Positions 6,986 through 11,964 of a stretch of 11,964 nucleotides of DNA are shown here, piece by piece (the stretch's first letter is position 1; each line of letters begins with the position of its first letter). Made by a program: the position numbers and the translations under genes. This DNA is from Spirochaetaceae bacterium (GTDB lineage Bacteria > Spirochaetota > Spirochaetia > Treponematales > Breznakiellaceae). The notes under the pieces were generated by a model. That model was not told the DNA's origin and searched no databases. It saw only the letters and a list, made by a program, of their open reading frames with translations. The DNA is taken from NCBI GenBank assembly GCA_031284645.1, contig JAITXS010000043.1, positions 1 to 11,964 of the forward strand, given 5' to 3'.

Positions 6986-7067
6986 AAAACCTACCGATTA
7001 AGATGCGTATTGTGCGTGTACATAAATTTGCTGTTATCCGTTTTATCATCAAGGTGTCACGCGAAAG

Positions 7068-7739
7068 TTACACGATTTTTTTCTTGTTCCACTCAGGAAG
7101 CAGTGCCTGCGGGCCTAAACTGATGGCACGCTCGACAGCGGATGCGCAGTCGGAGAGGACTCTGCTCAAGACGGGTGTTTCCTCCGGACTAAAATCCGAA
7201 AGAACCCAATCTGAAATATCGGTGTTTGCTTTTTCACCGGCAGGGCGTCCGATACCGATTCTCAAGCGCCAGAAATCCGCCGTACCGAGCGATTCCTTAA
7301 TTGAACGCAAACCGTTATGCCCGCCAAGCCCGCCTGAAAATTTCAACGCAGCCTGCCCCAAAGGAAGTTCCAGCTCGTCATGGACGACCAGTATATTTTT
7401 AGCGGGGATTTTATAAAAGATCGCCGCCGCCTGCACGGACCGACCAGAAAGATTCATGTAGGTTTCAGGTTTTAAAAAATAAAGCGTGTTGGCCTCTACA
7501 GGAGTTTTACCTTTGGTAGCGCCCGGAGGAACGGAGAGGTAGTGCTGCTCTGTTTCTGCGACAAACCCATCCTTGTGCGAGGCCGAGATGCTTTCGACCG
7601 GAAGCGTGGAAAACAAGCCCTTAAAATTATTCCGCCAATAAAGAGAAAAACTAAAATTATCCGCCAGGAATCGTCCTGTATTATGCCGATTCCCGGCGTA
7701 CTCACTGCCGGGATTCCCCAAAAAGACGAGCATTCTCAA
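7068..7739 (-). CDS. pth: Peptidyl-tRNA hydrolase Pth
   Basis: Pth releases peptides from tRNA after abortive translation. Counting from the TTG, the conserved residues are all present: Asn9 and the catalytic His19 in FLGNPGSEYAGNRHNTG, Asn96 in PETYMNLSG, Asp121 in VVHDELELPLG and His141 in GGLGGHNGLRS, followed by the FWRLRIGIGRP strand. At 223 aa it is about 30 residues longer than the E. coli enzyme; the extra lies at about 48-85, a hydrophilic loop. The TTG at 7739 gives an N-terminus matching the usual MKLIVGLGNPG length; an ATG two codons later is possible. The only strong ribosome binding site, GGAGG at 7755-7759, is 15 nt from the TTG but 6 nt from an in-frame ATT. It is the first gene of the minus-strand cluster and is divergent from moaC. 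Confidence 0.93.
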   Translation of the reverse strand: MRMLVFLGNPGSEYAGNRHNTGRFLADNFSFSLYWRNNFKGLFSTLPVESISASHKDGFVAETEQHYLSVPPGATKGKTPVEANTLYFLKPETYMNLSGRSVQAAAIFYKIPAKNILVVHDELELPLGQAALKFSGGLGGHNGLRSIKESLGTADFWRLRIGIGRPAGEKANTDISDWVLSDFSPEETPVLSRVLSDCASAVERAISLGPQALLPEWNKKKIV

Positions 7740-7754
7740 GGAATTAATGGTAAA

Positions 7755-7759
7755 CCTCC
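7755..7759 (-). promoter_or_regulatory. Perfect Shine-Dalgarno before an in-frame ATT
   Basis: GGAGG on the minus strand is followed after 6 nt by ATT (7748-7746), in frame with pth (ATT-AAT-TCC-TTG-AGA-ATG). The TTG and ATG candidates are too far away for ideal spacing. A rare ATT start, known for infC and pcnB in E. coli, is therefore possible. Confidence 0.35.
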
Positions 7760-7765
7760 GTTTGT

Positions 7766-7782
7766 CCGCCTTTATGAGGCGG
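7766..7782 (-). other. Hairpin in the pth leader
   Basis: CCGCCT and AGGCGG form a perfect 6-bp GC-rich stem around a 5-nt loop. It ends 6 nt before the GGAGG of pth on the minus strand. It may tune translation initiation; it has no T-run and is not a terminator. Confidence 0.4.
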
Positions 7783-7854
7783 GCAGCCTGTCGAAGCTGC
7801 TATCCGCTGCCACTCTGAACGATAATTTCCAAAATGAGTGCTGCCGCTAAAAAA

Positions 7855-7883
7855 AGCATAGCCCTTTTTATTATTCCTGTTAA
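7855..7883 (-). promoter_or_regulatory. Possible promoter for the pth cluster
   Basis: On the minus strand, TTAACA (7883-7878) and TATGCT (7860-7855) are 17 bp apart, each with 4-5 consensus bases. It lies in the divergent pth-moaC intergenic region and would give a leader of about 100 nt containing the hairpin and ribosome binding site of pth. Confidence 0.35.
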
Positions 7884-7906
7884 GTATTACAATAGGAGCG
7901 TATAAT

Positions 7907-8455
7907 ATGAACGGTTTAACTCATTTTGATGAAACGGGAAACGCATGTATGGTGGATATTTCCGGCAAAGCTGTCACCGGACGTATGGCACGGGCAAAAG
8001 GCTCAATACACATGCAAAAAGAAACTCTTACGATGATAAAAAGCGGGAACGCTAAAAAAGGTGATGTTCTTGGTATTGCACGGATAGCCGGTATCATGGC
8101 GGCAAAAAAAACATCCGACTTGATACCGCTCTGCCATCCCCTTAATTTTAACAGCTGTGTTATTGATTTTAATATCATCGACAGCGGTCAATTTCGAGAT
8201 TGCTCCTGCCCCCAAGAATCGACCCCGAATTCGTCTGACACGGGGATTGTTGAGGTCGTCTGTACCGTTACCCTTTCCGGCAAAACAGGCGCCGAGATGG
8301 AGGCGCTTACCGGTGTTTCCGTTTCGCTGCTTACGATTTATGATATGTGTAAAGCCGTTGATCGCAGTATGGTTCTTTCTGATATCAGGCTGGAAGAAAA
8401 ATCAGGCGGCAAAAGCGGGCATTTCCATGCAGCATACATGCATAGTCAAGATTAA
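7907..8455 (+). CDS. moaC: Cyclic pyranopterin monophosphate synthase MoaC
   Basis: MoaC converts 3',8-cyclo-dihydro-GTP, made by MoaA, into cyclic pyranopterin monophosphate in molybdenum cofactor synthesis. The 182-aa protein retains MVDISGKAVTGRMARA, Lys51 in KKGDVLGIARIAG, SDLIPLCHPL (Cys76, His77), GKTGAEMEALTGVS, and the catalytic Asp146 in TIYDMCKAVDRSM (Lys51 and Asp128 in E. coli), ending KSGGKSGHF. It is about 20 residues longer than the E. coli protein because of an insert at roughly 94-112 (CSCPQESTPNSSDTG). AGGAG lies 8 nt before the ATG. No other moa/moe gene is in the window. The last ~75 codons exist a second time at 11443-11668, and the repeat boundary falls inside the non-conserved insert. 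Confidence 0.94.
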   Translation: MNGLTHFDETGNACMVDISGKAVTGRMARAKGSIHMQKETLTMIKSGNAKKGDVLGIARIAGIMAAKKTSDLIPLCHPLNFNSCVIDFNIIDSGQFRDCSCPQESTPNSSDTGIVEVVCTVTLSGKTGAEMEALTGVSVSLLTIYDMCKAVDRSMVLSDIRLEEKSGGKSGHFHAAYMHSQD

Positions 8456-8508
8456 GACCCGCGGAAAATATCGTTTTACTTCTGTCTGTATCGTGTTTGA
8501 ATTACATT
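8230..8508 (+). repeat. Direct repeat copy A: moaC 3' end and downstream
   Basis: This 279-bp segment recurs at 11443-11720 with nine substitutions and one 1-bp deletion. It includes the last 75 codons of the intact moaC, the stop codon and 53 bp beyond. Similarity stops abruptly at 8508, right where a 12-bp terminal inverted repeat begins. Confidence 0.95.
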
Positions 8509-8799
8509 CAATTCGTAGCCGTAAAGTGGTTTAAAATGCCATGAAACAGCCGTTTTGGATGTTTTTCACGGTTTTGTAACATATATCCATTCACAATGCT
8601 ATCCTGAACAGAGCGATTCAGGGCAGTTTCAAGCATTAACACCACATGTTAATCGACTACGAATTGAAGTTGCGTTGACAATGCGCTTCAAATCCGCTTG
8701 CAATATGAGATTAGCGGTGATATGATAAATGCAACAAAAAACCTGAAATTTTCAGGAATGTGTCCTCCATGGCGGCGTAAAAAGAAGGAGGAATTTTAT
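8456..8799 (+). other. 344-bp non-coding gap after moaC
   Basis: No credible gene is seen here. The first 53 bp are part of the direct repeat shared with the 3' end of the window; the next 162 bp (8507-8668) are bounded by inverted repeats. The remainder (8669-8799) contains no clear terminator and ends with the very good AAGGAGG ribosome binding site (8785-8791) of the zinc-ribbon gene. Confidence 0.6.
8507..8668. mobile_element. MITE-like stretch bounded by 12-bp perfect inverted repeats
   Basis: TTCAATTCGTAG at 8507-8518 is matched exactly by CTACGAATTGAA at 8657-8668. Inside are two further hairpins: CCTGAA/TTCAGG (8603-8608, 8617-8622) and ATTAACA/TGTTAAT (8635-8641, 8647-8653). The left repeat coincides with the point where the two moaC copies stop matching, so the element marks the border of the acquired block. 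It has no coding capacity. A small non-autonomous element or a structured recombination site are both possible; no target duplication was identified. Confidence 0.5.
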
Positions 8800-9189
8800 A
8801 TGTTTTGTTCAAATTGTGGAGAAAAACTAGATGATGGGACAAGATTCTGCATTAAATGCGGAACAAAAGTTGAGGAGGATACGCCTGTTCAGCCTGCGTC
8901 GCAACAACAAGCCTACCCGGTAACGAAGAAAAGCACATGACAGTATTTTTGTGATGCAATAAGAAAATATGCGGTTTTTCAAGGGCGTGCTCGCCGTAGC
9001 GAGTATTGGTATTTTATCCTATTTTATGAAATTTTCTATATACTGTGTTTGATTATTGACAATGTCGCAGGACTTCTTGTAACAGAAGATGTAGGCGTAC
9101 TTTCTACATTAGTTAGCCTTGCATTATTATTTTATGCTGGTACAACCGGGCAAAACCGGTTCGGGGCAGGCCCCCAAATAAATCAATAG
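8800..9189 (+). pseudogene. Zinc-ribbon plus DUF805 membrane protein, broken by an in-frame TGA
   Basis: ATG at 8800 with AAGGAGG 8 nt upstream begins MFCSNCGEKLDDG, a double CxxC zinc ribbon (Cys3, Cys6, Cys17, Cys20), then a linker to a TGA at 8938-8940. The same frame continues for another 82 codons to a TAG at 9187-9189 and reads as DUF805: RKYAVFQGRARRSEYWYF, then hydrophobic segments. Homologues with this layout usually have Trp shortly before the KYxxFxGRxRRxEYW motif, so TGA probably replaced TGG. The DUF805 part is also shortened: its VRRLHDxGxSGWW region is missing and the text jumps to a GTTGQNRFGAGP tail. As it stands only a 46-aa zinc ribbon would be made. Other genes here use TGG normally, arguing against recoding. 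Confidence 0.75.
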
Positions 9190-9199
9190 GAGATGATTT

Positions 9200-9420
9200 A
9201 TGTTTTGCAAAGAGTGTGGTACGTCAATTAAAGAATACGCAGGACATTCGGGAGACGCTGCCGGCCAATACCGAAGATTTACATCATGCGGTTTCCCGCA
9301 TGAAAACGGTTGAAATTTTTGACTGCAAAGAAGACGGGGGGGTACTACGCGGCGCGGTATGAAAACGCAAAAGGCGAAGCCGGTCCGTGGAGTGATATTG
9401 TTATAGCGATAATTCCATAG
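9200..9420 (+). pseudogene. Frameshifted remnant with a second zinc-ribbon start and a G7 tract
   Basis: An ATG at 9200, with AGGAG upstream, begins MFCKECGTSIKE like another zinc ribbon, but this frame ends at 9313 after 37 codons. A second frame reads DIRETLPANTEDLHHAVSR and then VEIFDCKEDGG up to a run of seven G at 9336-9342. The third frame continues YYAARYENAKGEAGPWSD to the TAG at 9418-9420, ending IIP. Removing one G joins frames two and three into a sensible protein tail of a kind (YxxRYENxxGExGPWS...IP) that I associate, from memory, with small accessory proteins of host-associated bacteria. The zinc-ribbon start is in yet another frame, so the locus looks like a fusion of fragments. 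Confidence 0.6.
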
Positions 9421-9453
9421 GGCGGATTTAGACACGGAGGTAACTAACAGAGT

Positions 9454-10578
9454 ATGAAAGAATCAATCCTCATTAAAAATTTTGGTCCAATCAAAGAGAT
9501 AGAGATAGGTGACATACGTCCATTTACTGTGTTTATTGGTGAATCCGGAAGCGGAAAAAGTACAATTATGAAAGTGCTTGTTTTATTCCGTTGGATATAT
9601 AAAATGCTCAATATCCGCTTCTATCTAAAATATGCAAAAATATCCCATTCACCTTTTAAATTTGATTTTAAGCCATATTTAAGTAACAATGGCATTTTGG
9701 ACTATTTACGGCCAGCTTCCGAAATACTTTATCAAAACGGTGAAACCATAATTCATTACAAAACCGCTCTCAGAACATCTAAAACAGTTCCTGAAGATGA
9801 AATAAGTCTGGAAAAAATGGCATTTATTGGAGATAGGAGAAATATAATCCCTGATATTCTTGCAAACAAGGTCGATATACGTGATGATTTCTTTTTGAAA
9901 GAAACGTATGATGATTTCTTGCTTGCTTCGGATCCTATAAAGGAGCTGTCTATAGATTATTTAAATATTCAATATTTCAGAAAACAAACTAATCTGGGTA
10001 TGAAATATTTTATAAAAGGAGATGATTATACTATCAAGTTTGAAGATGCATCTTCAGGAATGCAAACCGTTGTGCCGCTTTCTTTAATTATTGAACGTTT
10101 TGCCAACCATTATGATTTTGCGAAACAATTCAATGATATTATTTTCAGATATATGTCGAGAAGCGATAGTCTAAAGGACTTTAGGGCAGGGTTAAATATT
10201 GGGGACATTAAGCACAGGAACATACACATTCATATCGAAGAACCGGAATTGAGCCTGTATCCCGAGAGTCAGCGGAGTTTGATTGACTTTATCGTAAACC
10301 GCTGTTTTATTCAGGATCATAACGGTTACAACATGACCGTTATGATGGCAACACATAGTCCATATATTGTCAACCATCTAAATTTGCTTATTATGGCTGG
10401 AAAAAAAGGAATATTAGAAAACAACGCTTCATTGTTGTTTGAAAATGTCAACGTATTTGAAATAATAGATGGATATTTGGTAGATTTGAATCGAGTGGAC
10501 AAATATATTATTGACTCTCGTTCGTTATCAGAACCTATTTCAAATATATATGAACGTTACAACGAATTGGGTCAGTGA
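9454..10578 (+). CDS. SMC/ABC-like AAA ATPase of a putative two-gene module
   Basis: The 374-aa protein is a complete ABC/SMC-type ATPase of the AAA_15/AAA_21 kind found in OLD-like and other defence ATPases. It starts ILIKNFGPIKEIEIGD, has Walker A GESGSGKST (29-37), an ABC-signature-like ASSGMQ (199-204), Walker B with two acidic residues (IHIHIEEPELSLYP, 257-270; Glu262, Glu263) and the switch histidine in MMATHSPYIV (297-306). There is no TOPRIM or nuclease domain fused, so any effector must be supplied separately; the gene 4 bp downstream is the obvious partner. GGAGG at 9436-9440 is 13 nt from the ATG, a little far. The gene is AT-rich compared with the housekeeping genes, consistent with transfer. 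DNA repair or a regulatory ATPase are alternatives. Confidence 0.85.
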   Translation: MKESILIKNFGPIKEIEIGDIRPFTVFIGESGSGKSTIMKVLVLFRWIYKMLNIRFYLKYAKISHSPFKFDFKPYLSNNGILDYLRPASEILYQNGETIIHYKTALRTSKTVPEDEISLEKMAFIGDRRNIIPDILANKVDIRDDFFLKETYDDFLLASDPIKELSIDYLNIQYFRKQTNLGMKYFIKGDDYTIKFEDASSGMQTVVPLSLIIERFANHYDFAKQFNDIIFRYMSRSDSLKDFRAGLNIGDIKHRNIHIHIEEPELSLYPESQRSLIDFIVNRCFIQDHNGYNMTVMMATHSPYIVNHLNLLIMAGKKGILENNASLLFENVNVFEIIDGYLVDLNRVDKYIIDSRSLSEPISNIYERYNELGQ

Positions 10579-10582
10579 TACT

Positions 10583-11224
10583 ATGAATAGTCTATTATCA
10601 ACGTGTTTTATACCTTATCTTAATAGCAGCTTAAGACCGCCTGTTGTATGTACTCCGGTGGCTGTAGCATCCATTAGAATCGAAATTATTAGTGCCCCTA
10701 TATTTGACATCCAAGACAAGAAAACAACTATTCAACAGCCCCAGAGAAACGGAAGTGCAACATATAATAATCCTACGAAAAAGACGGTTGCGGTTATTGA
10801 TTATGAACATTTTTTAAATCTGCAACCACATCAACCTGACTGTACGAGTGACAAAGATGTTATTAAAAAATTAGAGCTAAAAAAGCCGGATTTTATTGTT
10901 TATGAATTAGGAGGAACATCATTTTTTTTCATAAATGAACTTTCACAAAGTTCTAAACCTAGTAATAAAAGATCTGTTGCCATAATTCAGATGCGTAATG
11001 CTTTGTTTCATTTTAGTAAAGTCCCCAAAATAAAGCAATTTATGGATAACTTTAATAAAAAGTGCTGTATTTTTTCAAATAGATCAAATAACGTAATAAT
11101 GCCGGATTTTGCAAATTCTTTTAATTCGCCTAATACTTTTTTCCCGGAACCTGATGTTAGGCCAGACAAAATAATTAATCGATTAGGATTCGAATTGATA
11201 GAAACGGCAAATATAGATATTTAA
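10583..11224 (+). CDS. Unrecognised 213-aa partner with a PD-(D/E)XK-like pattern
   Basis: I do not recognise a named family. The protein begins 4 bp after the ATPase stop codon and is probably translationally coupled to it; an in-frame ATG at 10550 would overlap the ATPase. It is soluble by appearance, with no signal or membrane segment. Residues 68-75 form a hydrophobic strand ending in acidic residues (TVAVIDYE). Residues 101-121 read KPDFIVYE and then FFFINELSQ, so that PD (102-103) and Glu119 are separated by 15 residues, as in PD-(D/E)XK nucleases, although the usual Lys two residues later is Ser121. A helix with QMRNALFHF (136-144) and a strand KKCCIFSNR (159-167) follow. A nuclease-like effector controlled by the ATPase is the working inference; a non-enzymatic sensor is possible. 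Confidence 0.65.
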   Translation: MNSLLSTCFIPYLNSSLRPPVVCTPVAVASIRIEIISAPIFDIQDKKTTIQQPQRNGSATYNNPTKKTVAVIDYEHFLNLQPHQPDCTSDKDVIKKLELKKPDFIVYELGGTSFFFINELSQSSKPSNKRSVAIIQMRNALFHFSKVPKIKQFMDNFNKKCCIFSNRSNNVIMPDFANSFNSPNTFFPEPDVRPDKIINRLGFELIETANIDI

Positions 11225-11442
11225 AGAAAAATAATATTGTATAAAAGAGTCCCCGTGTGTCGTCCATCGCGTACGGCGTTGTTGCAGGTTTTTTGTTGCT
11301 ACGCTCGACCTTGAAATCGGGTTGCAGTTTAGGGCGCAAAAAACATCGTTTAACACATGGTTTACGCACGACAAACGCATTTAGATTTTACAGAAAAGGA
11401 CATCACAAAGGGAATTCTGATTTAACGCTGAGTTGTATTGTG
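11225..11442. other. Intergenic segment between the effector-like gene and the moaC fragment
   Basis: No convincing gene is seen; the short open frames have no ribosome binding site. The stretch 11262-11376 is more GC-rich than the effector-like gene before it and is loosely bounded by TGTCGT and ACGACA. This may be an intergenic repeat or the remains of another acquired piece. The right edge meets the moaC repeat at 11443. Confidence 0.4.
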
Positions 11443-11668
11443 TTCGTCTGACAAGGGGATTGTTGAGGTTGTCTGCACCGTTACCCTTTCCGGCAAAACA
11501 GGCGCCGAGATGGAGGCGCTTACCGGTGTTTCCGTTTCGCTGCTTACGATTTATGATATGTGTAAAGCTGTTGACCGCAGTATGGTTCTTTCCGGTATCA
11601 GGCTGGAAGAAAAATCAGGCGGCAAAAGCGGGCATTTCCATGCAGCATACATGCATAGTCAAGATTAA
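11443..11668 (+). pseudogene. 3' fragment of moaC
   Basis: The fragment encodes the last ~75 residues of MoaC, from the SSDTG-equivalent of the insert loop to the identical final residues MHSQD and stop codon. It retains the catalytic IYDMCK and GGKSGHF motifs but lacks the start, the Lys51 and LCHPL regions, so it cannot be active alone. Against intact moaC it has seven substitutions: five are synonymous third-position transitions, and two change residues (Thr112Lys and Asp159Gly in intact numbering). The only upstream start, a TTG at 11438, has no ribosome binding site. Confidence 0.92.
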
Positions 11669-11720
11669 GACCCGGGAAAATATCGTTTTACTTCTGTCTG
11701 TATCGTGTTTGGATTGCATT
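11443..11720 (+). repeat. Direct repeat copy B: displaced moaC 3' end and downstream
   Basis: This is the partner of 8230-8508, offset by 3213 bp. After it the sequence runs on into a terminator-like structure (11738-11788) that is absent after copy A. Copy B is therefore more likely to be the original chromosomal 3' end, displaced when the block between the copies was gained. Confidence 0.93.
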
Positions 11721-11737
11721 ACCGGGAAAAAGTTTAT

Positions 11738-11788
11738 ACCCAAGACGCCCCCTGTCAGGAGGCCGGCGCGGCCTGATTTCGCTTGGGT
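11738..11788 (+). terminator. Possible original moaC terminator
   Basis: ACCCAAG (11738-11744) pairs with CTTGGGT (11782-11788), which is followed directly by TTT. Between them is an inner hairpin AGGCC-GGCGC-GGCCT (11760-11774). The long multi-part loop and short T-run make it a weak but plausible intrinsic terminator, 70 bp after the moaC fragment stop codon. Confidence 0.35.
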
Positions 11789-11809
11789 TTTAGTTTCCGG
11801 GCAACTATC

Positions 11810-11881
11810 CTTTTTCGGCTGGAAAAATTGGTAGGCACTGCGGCTCACGTGATGCCTAAAAATAAAACCTAGCCGAAAAAG
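11810..11881. repeat. Nested inverted repeats with an 11-bp perfect outer arm
   Basis: CTTTTTCGGCT (11810-11820) is matched exactly by AGCCGAAAAAG (11871-11881). Inside, TAGGCA pairs with TGCCTA around 11832-11858, enclosing the 8-bp palindrome TCACGTGA. The concentric arrangement could fold as one long RNA hairpin or a DNA cruciform. It has no T-run consistent with a terminator on either strand. It may be a small RNA, a MITE-like repeat or an attachment-type site. Confidence 0.5.
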
Positions 11882-11921
11882 CTGATGACCAAGAATTAAA
11901 AACCTGGCCCAAAATATAATA

Positions 11922-11941
11922 GGTCTACAGAAAGGTAGATC
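11922..11941 (+). promoter_or_regulatory. Hairpin covering a ribosome binding site, with a TATAAT box before it
   Basis: GGTCTAC (11922-11928) pairs with GTAGATC (11935-11941), with one G-T pair, around the loop AGAAAG. The stem-loop includes AAAGG, the only candidate ribosome binding site for the ATG at 11945. A TATAAT box lies at 11915-11920 without a clear -35 partner. Confidence 0.3.
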
Positions 11942-11944
11942 AGA

Positions 11945-11964
11945 ATGGGGTTAGATATGCATAG
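11945..11964 (+). CDS. Possible start of a downstream gene (partial)
   Basis: ATG at 11945 opens a frame (MGLDMH) that runs off the window end. AAAGG lies 9 nt upstream, inside a small hairpin. Six codons are too few to identify anything; the call rests only on the start codon context. Confidence 0.25.

Noticed and set aside
8938..8940. TGA as selenocysteine or a reassigned Trp codon
   Set aside because: No SECIS-like hairpin was seen just after it, the aligned residue is Trp rather than Cys, and TGG is used for Trp in all other genes here while TGA serves as a stop (for example in the ATPase gene).
9127..9435. 102-codon open frame on the minus strand
   Set aside because: It lies opposite the DUF805 and frameshifted remnants, has no ribosome binding site, and has a low-quality composition; the plus-strand reading explains the DNA better.
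11340..11442. Integron attC site flanking the accessory block
   Set aside because: RYYYAAC-like cores (GTTTAAC, ATTTAAC) are present, but no properly placed GTTRRRY partner or attC fold was found.
11257..11451. 64-codon open frame (SSIAYGVVAG start) between the effector-like gene and the moaC fragment
   Set aside because: It has no Shine-Dalgarno and no domain, and it overlaps the moaC repeat border; more likely non-coding repeat DNA.
11433..11834. 133-codon open frame across the moaC fragment in another frame
   Set aside because: It is the out-of-frame shadow of moaC; a similar shadow occurs over copy A at 8157-8534.
1..11964. CRISPR array
   Set aside because: No regularly spaced short repeats were seen beyond the two-copy IS-end repeat at 65-109.

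Overview
The window is bacterial and gene-dense. It most resembles a host-associated spirochaete of the Treponema type. That is an inference from gene content, a relaxed lipobox (FSAC), frequent TTG/GTG starts and the layout; no rRNA or other decisive marker is present. Housekeeping genes have moderate GC, whereas the block around 8.5-11.4 kb is visibly more AT-rich and looks acquired.

Left region (1-2340): the edge of an insertion sequence (first codons of a probable transposase on the minus strand, behind two tandem 20-bp terminal repeats) lies just beyond the 3' end of a minus-strand lipoprotein metallopeptidase (COG4324-like). Upstream of that is a TatD-family hydrolase. A tRNA-Leu(UAA) with a good promoter is divergent from tatD. 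A leader of about 290 bp containing several inverted repeats separates the tRNA from a plus-strand radical SAM/SPASM-like enzyme (2623-3651).

Middle region (3677-7750): a minus-strand run reads pth -> rsmE -> WecG/TagA-like -> CheY-like -> DegT/DnrJ/EryC1-like. pth and rsmE are translation/ribosome housekeeping genes. The last three are odd: a single-domain response regulator with its own strong promoter sits between two sugar-enzyme homologues that have both lost catalytic residues (no Schiff-base lysine in the DegT-like protein, no catalytic Asp-Gly in the WecG-like protein). They may be pseudoenzymes with a binding or regulatory role.

Right region (7907-11964): moaC (molybdenum cofactor synthesis) is intact, but its last ~75 codons plus ~50 bp of downstream sequence occur again as a direct repeat about 3.2 kb further on. 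The ~2.9 kb between the copies is an accessory insertion. It holds a 162-bp stretch bounded by perfect 12-bp inverted repeats, a broken zinc-ribbon/DUF805 gene with an in-frame TGA, a frameshifted remnant with a G7 tract, and a tight two-gene unit: an SMC/ABC-like AAA ATPase followed 4 bp later by a 213-aa protein I do not recognise, which carries a PD-(D/E)XK-like pattern. This pair is the best candidate for an undescribed system, by analogy with two-gene ATPase-effector anti-phage modules. The window closes with structured non-coding DNA and possibly the first codons of another gene.
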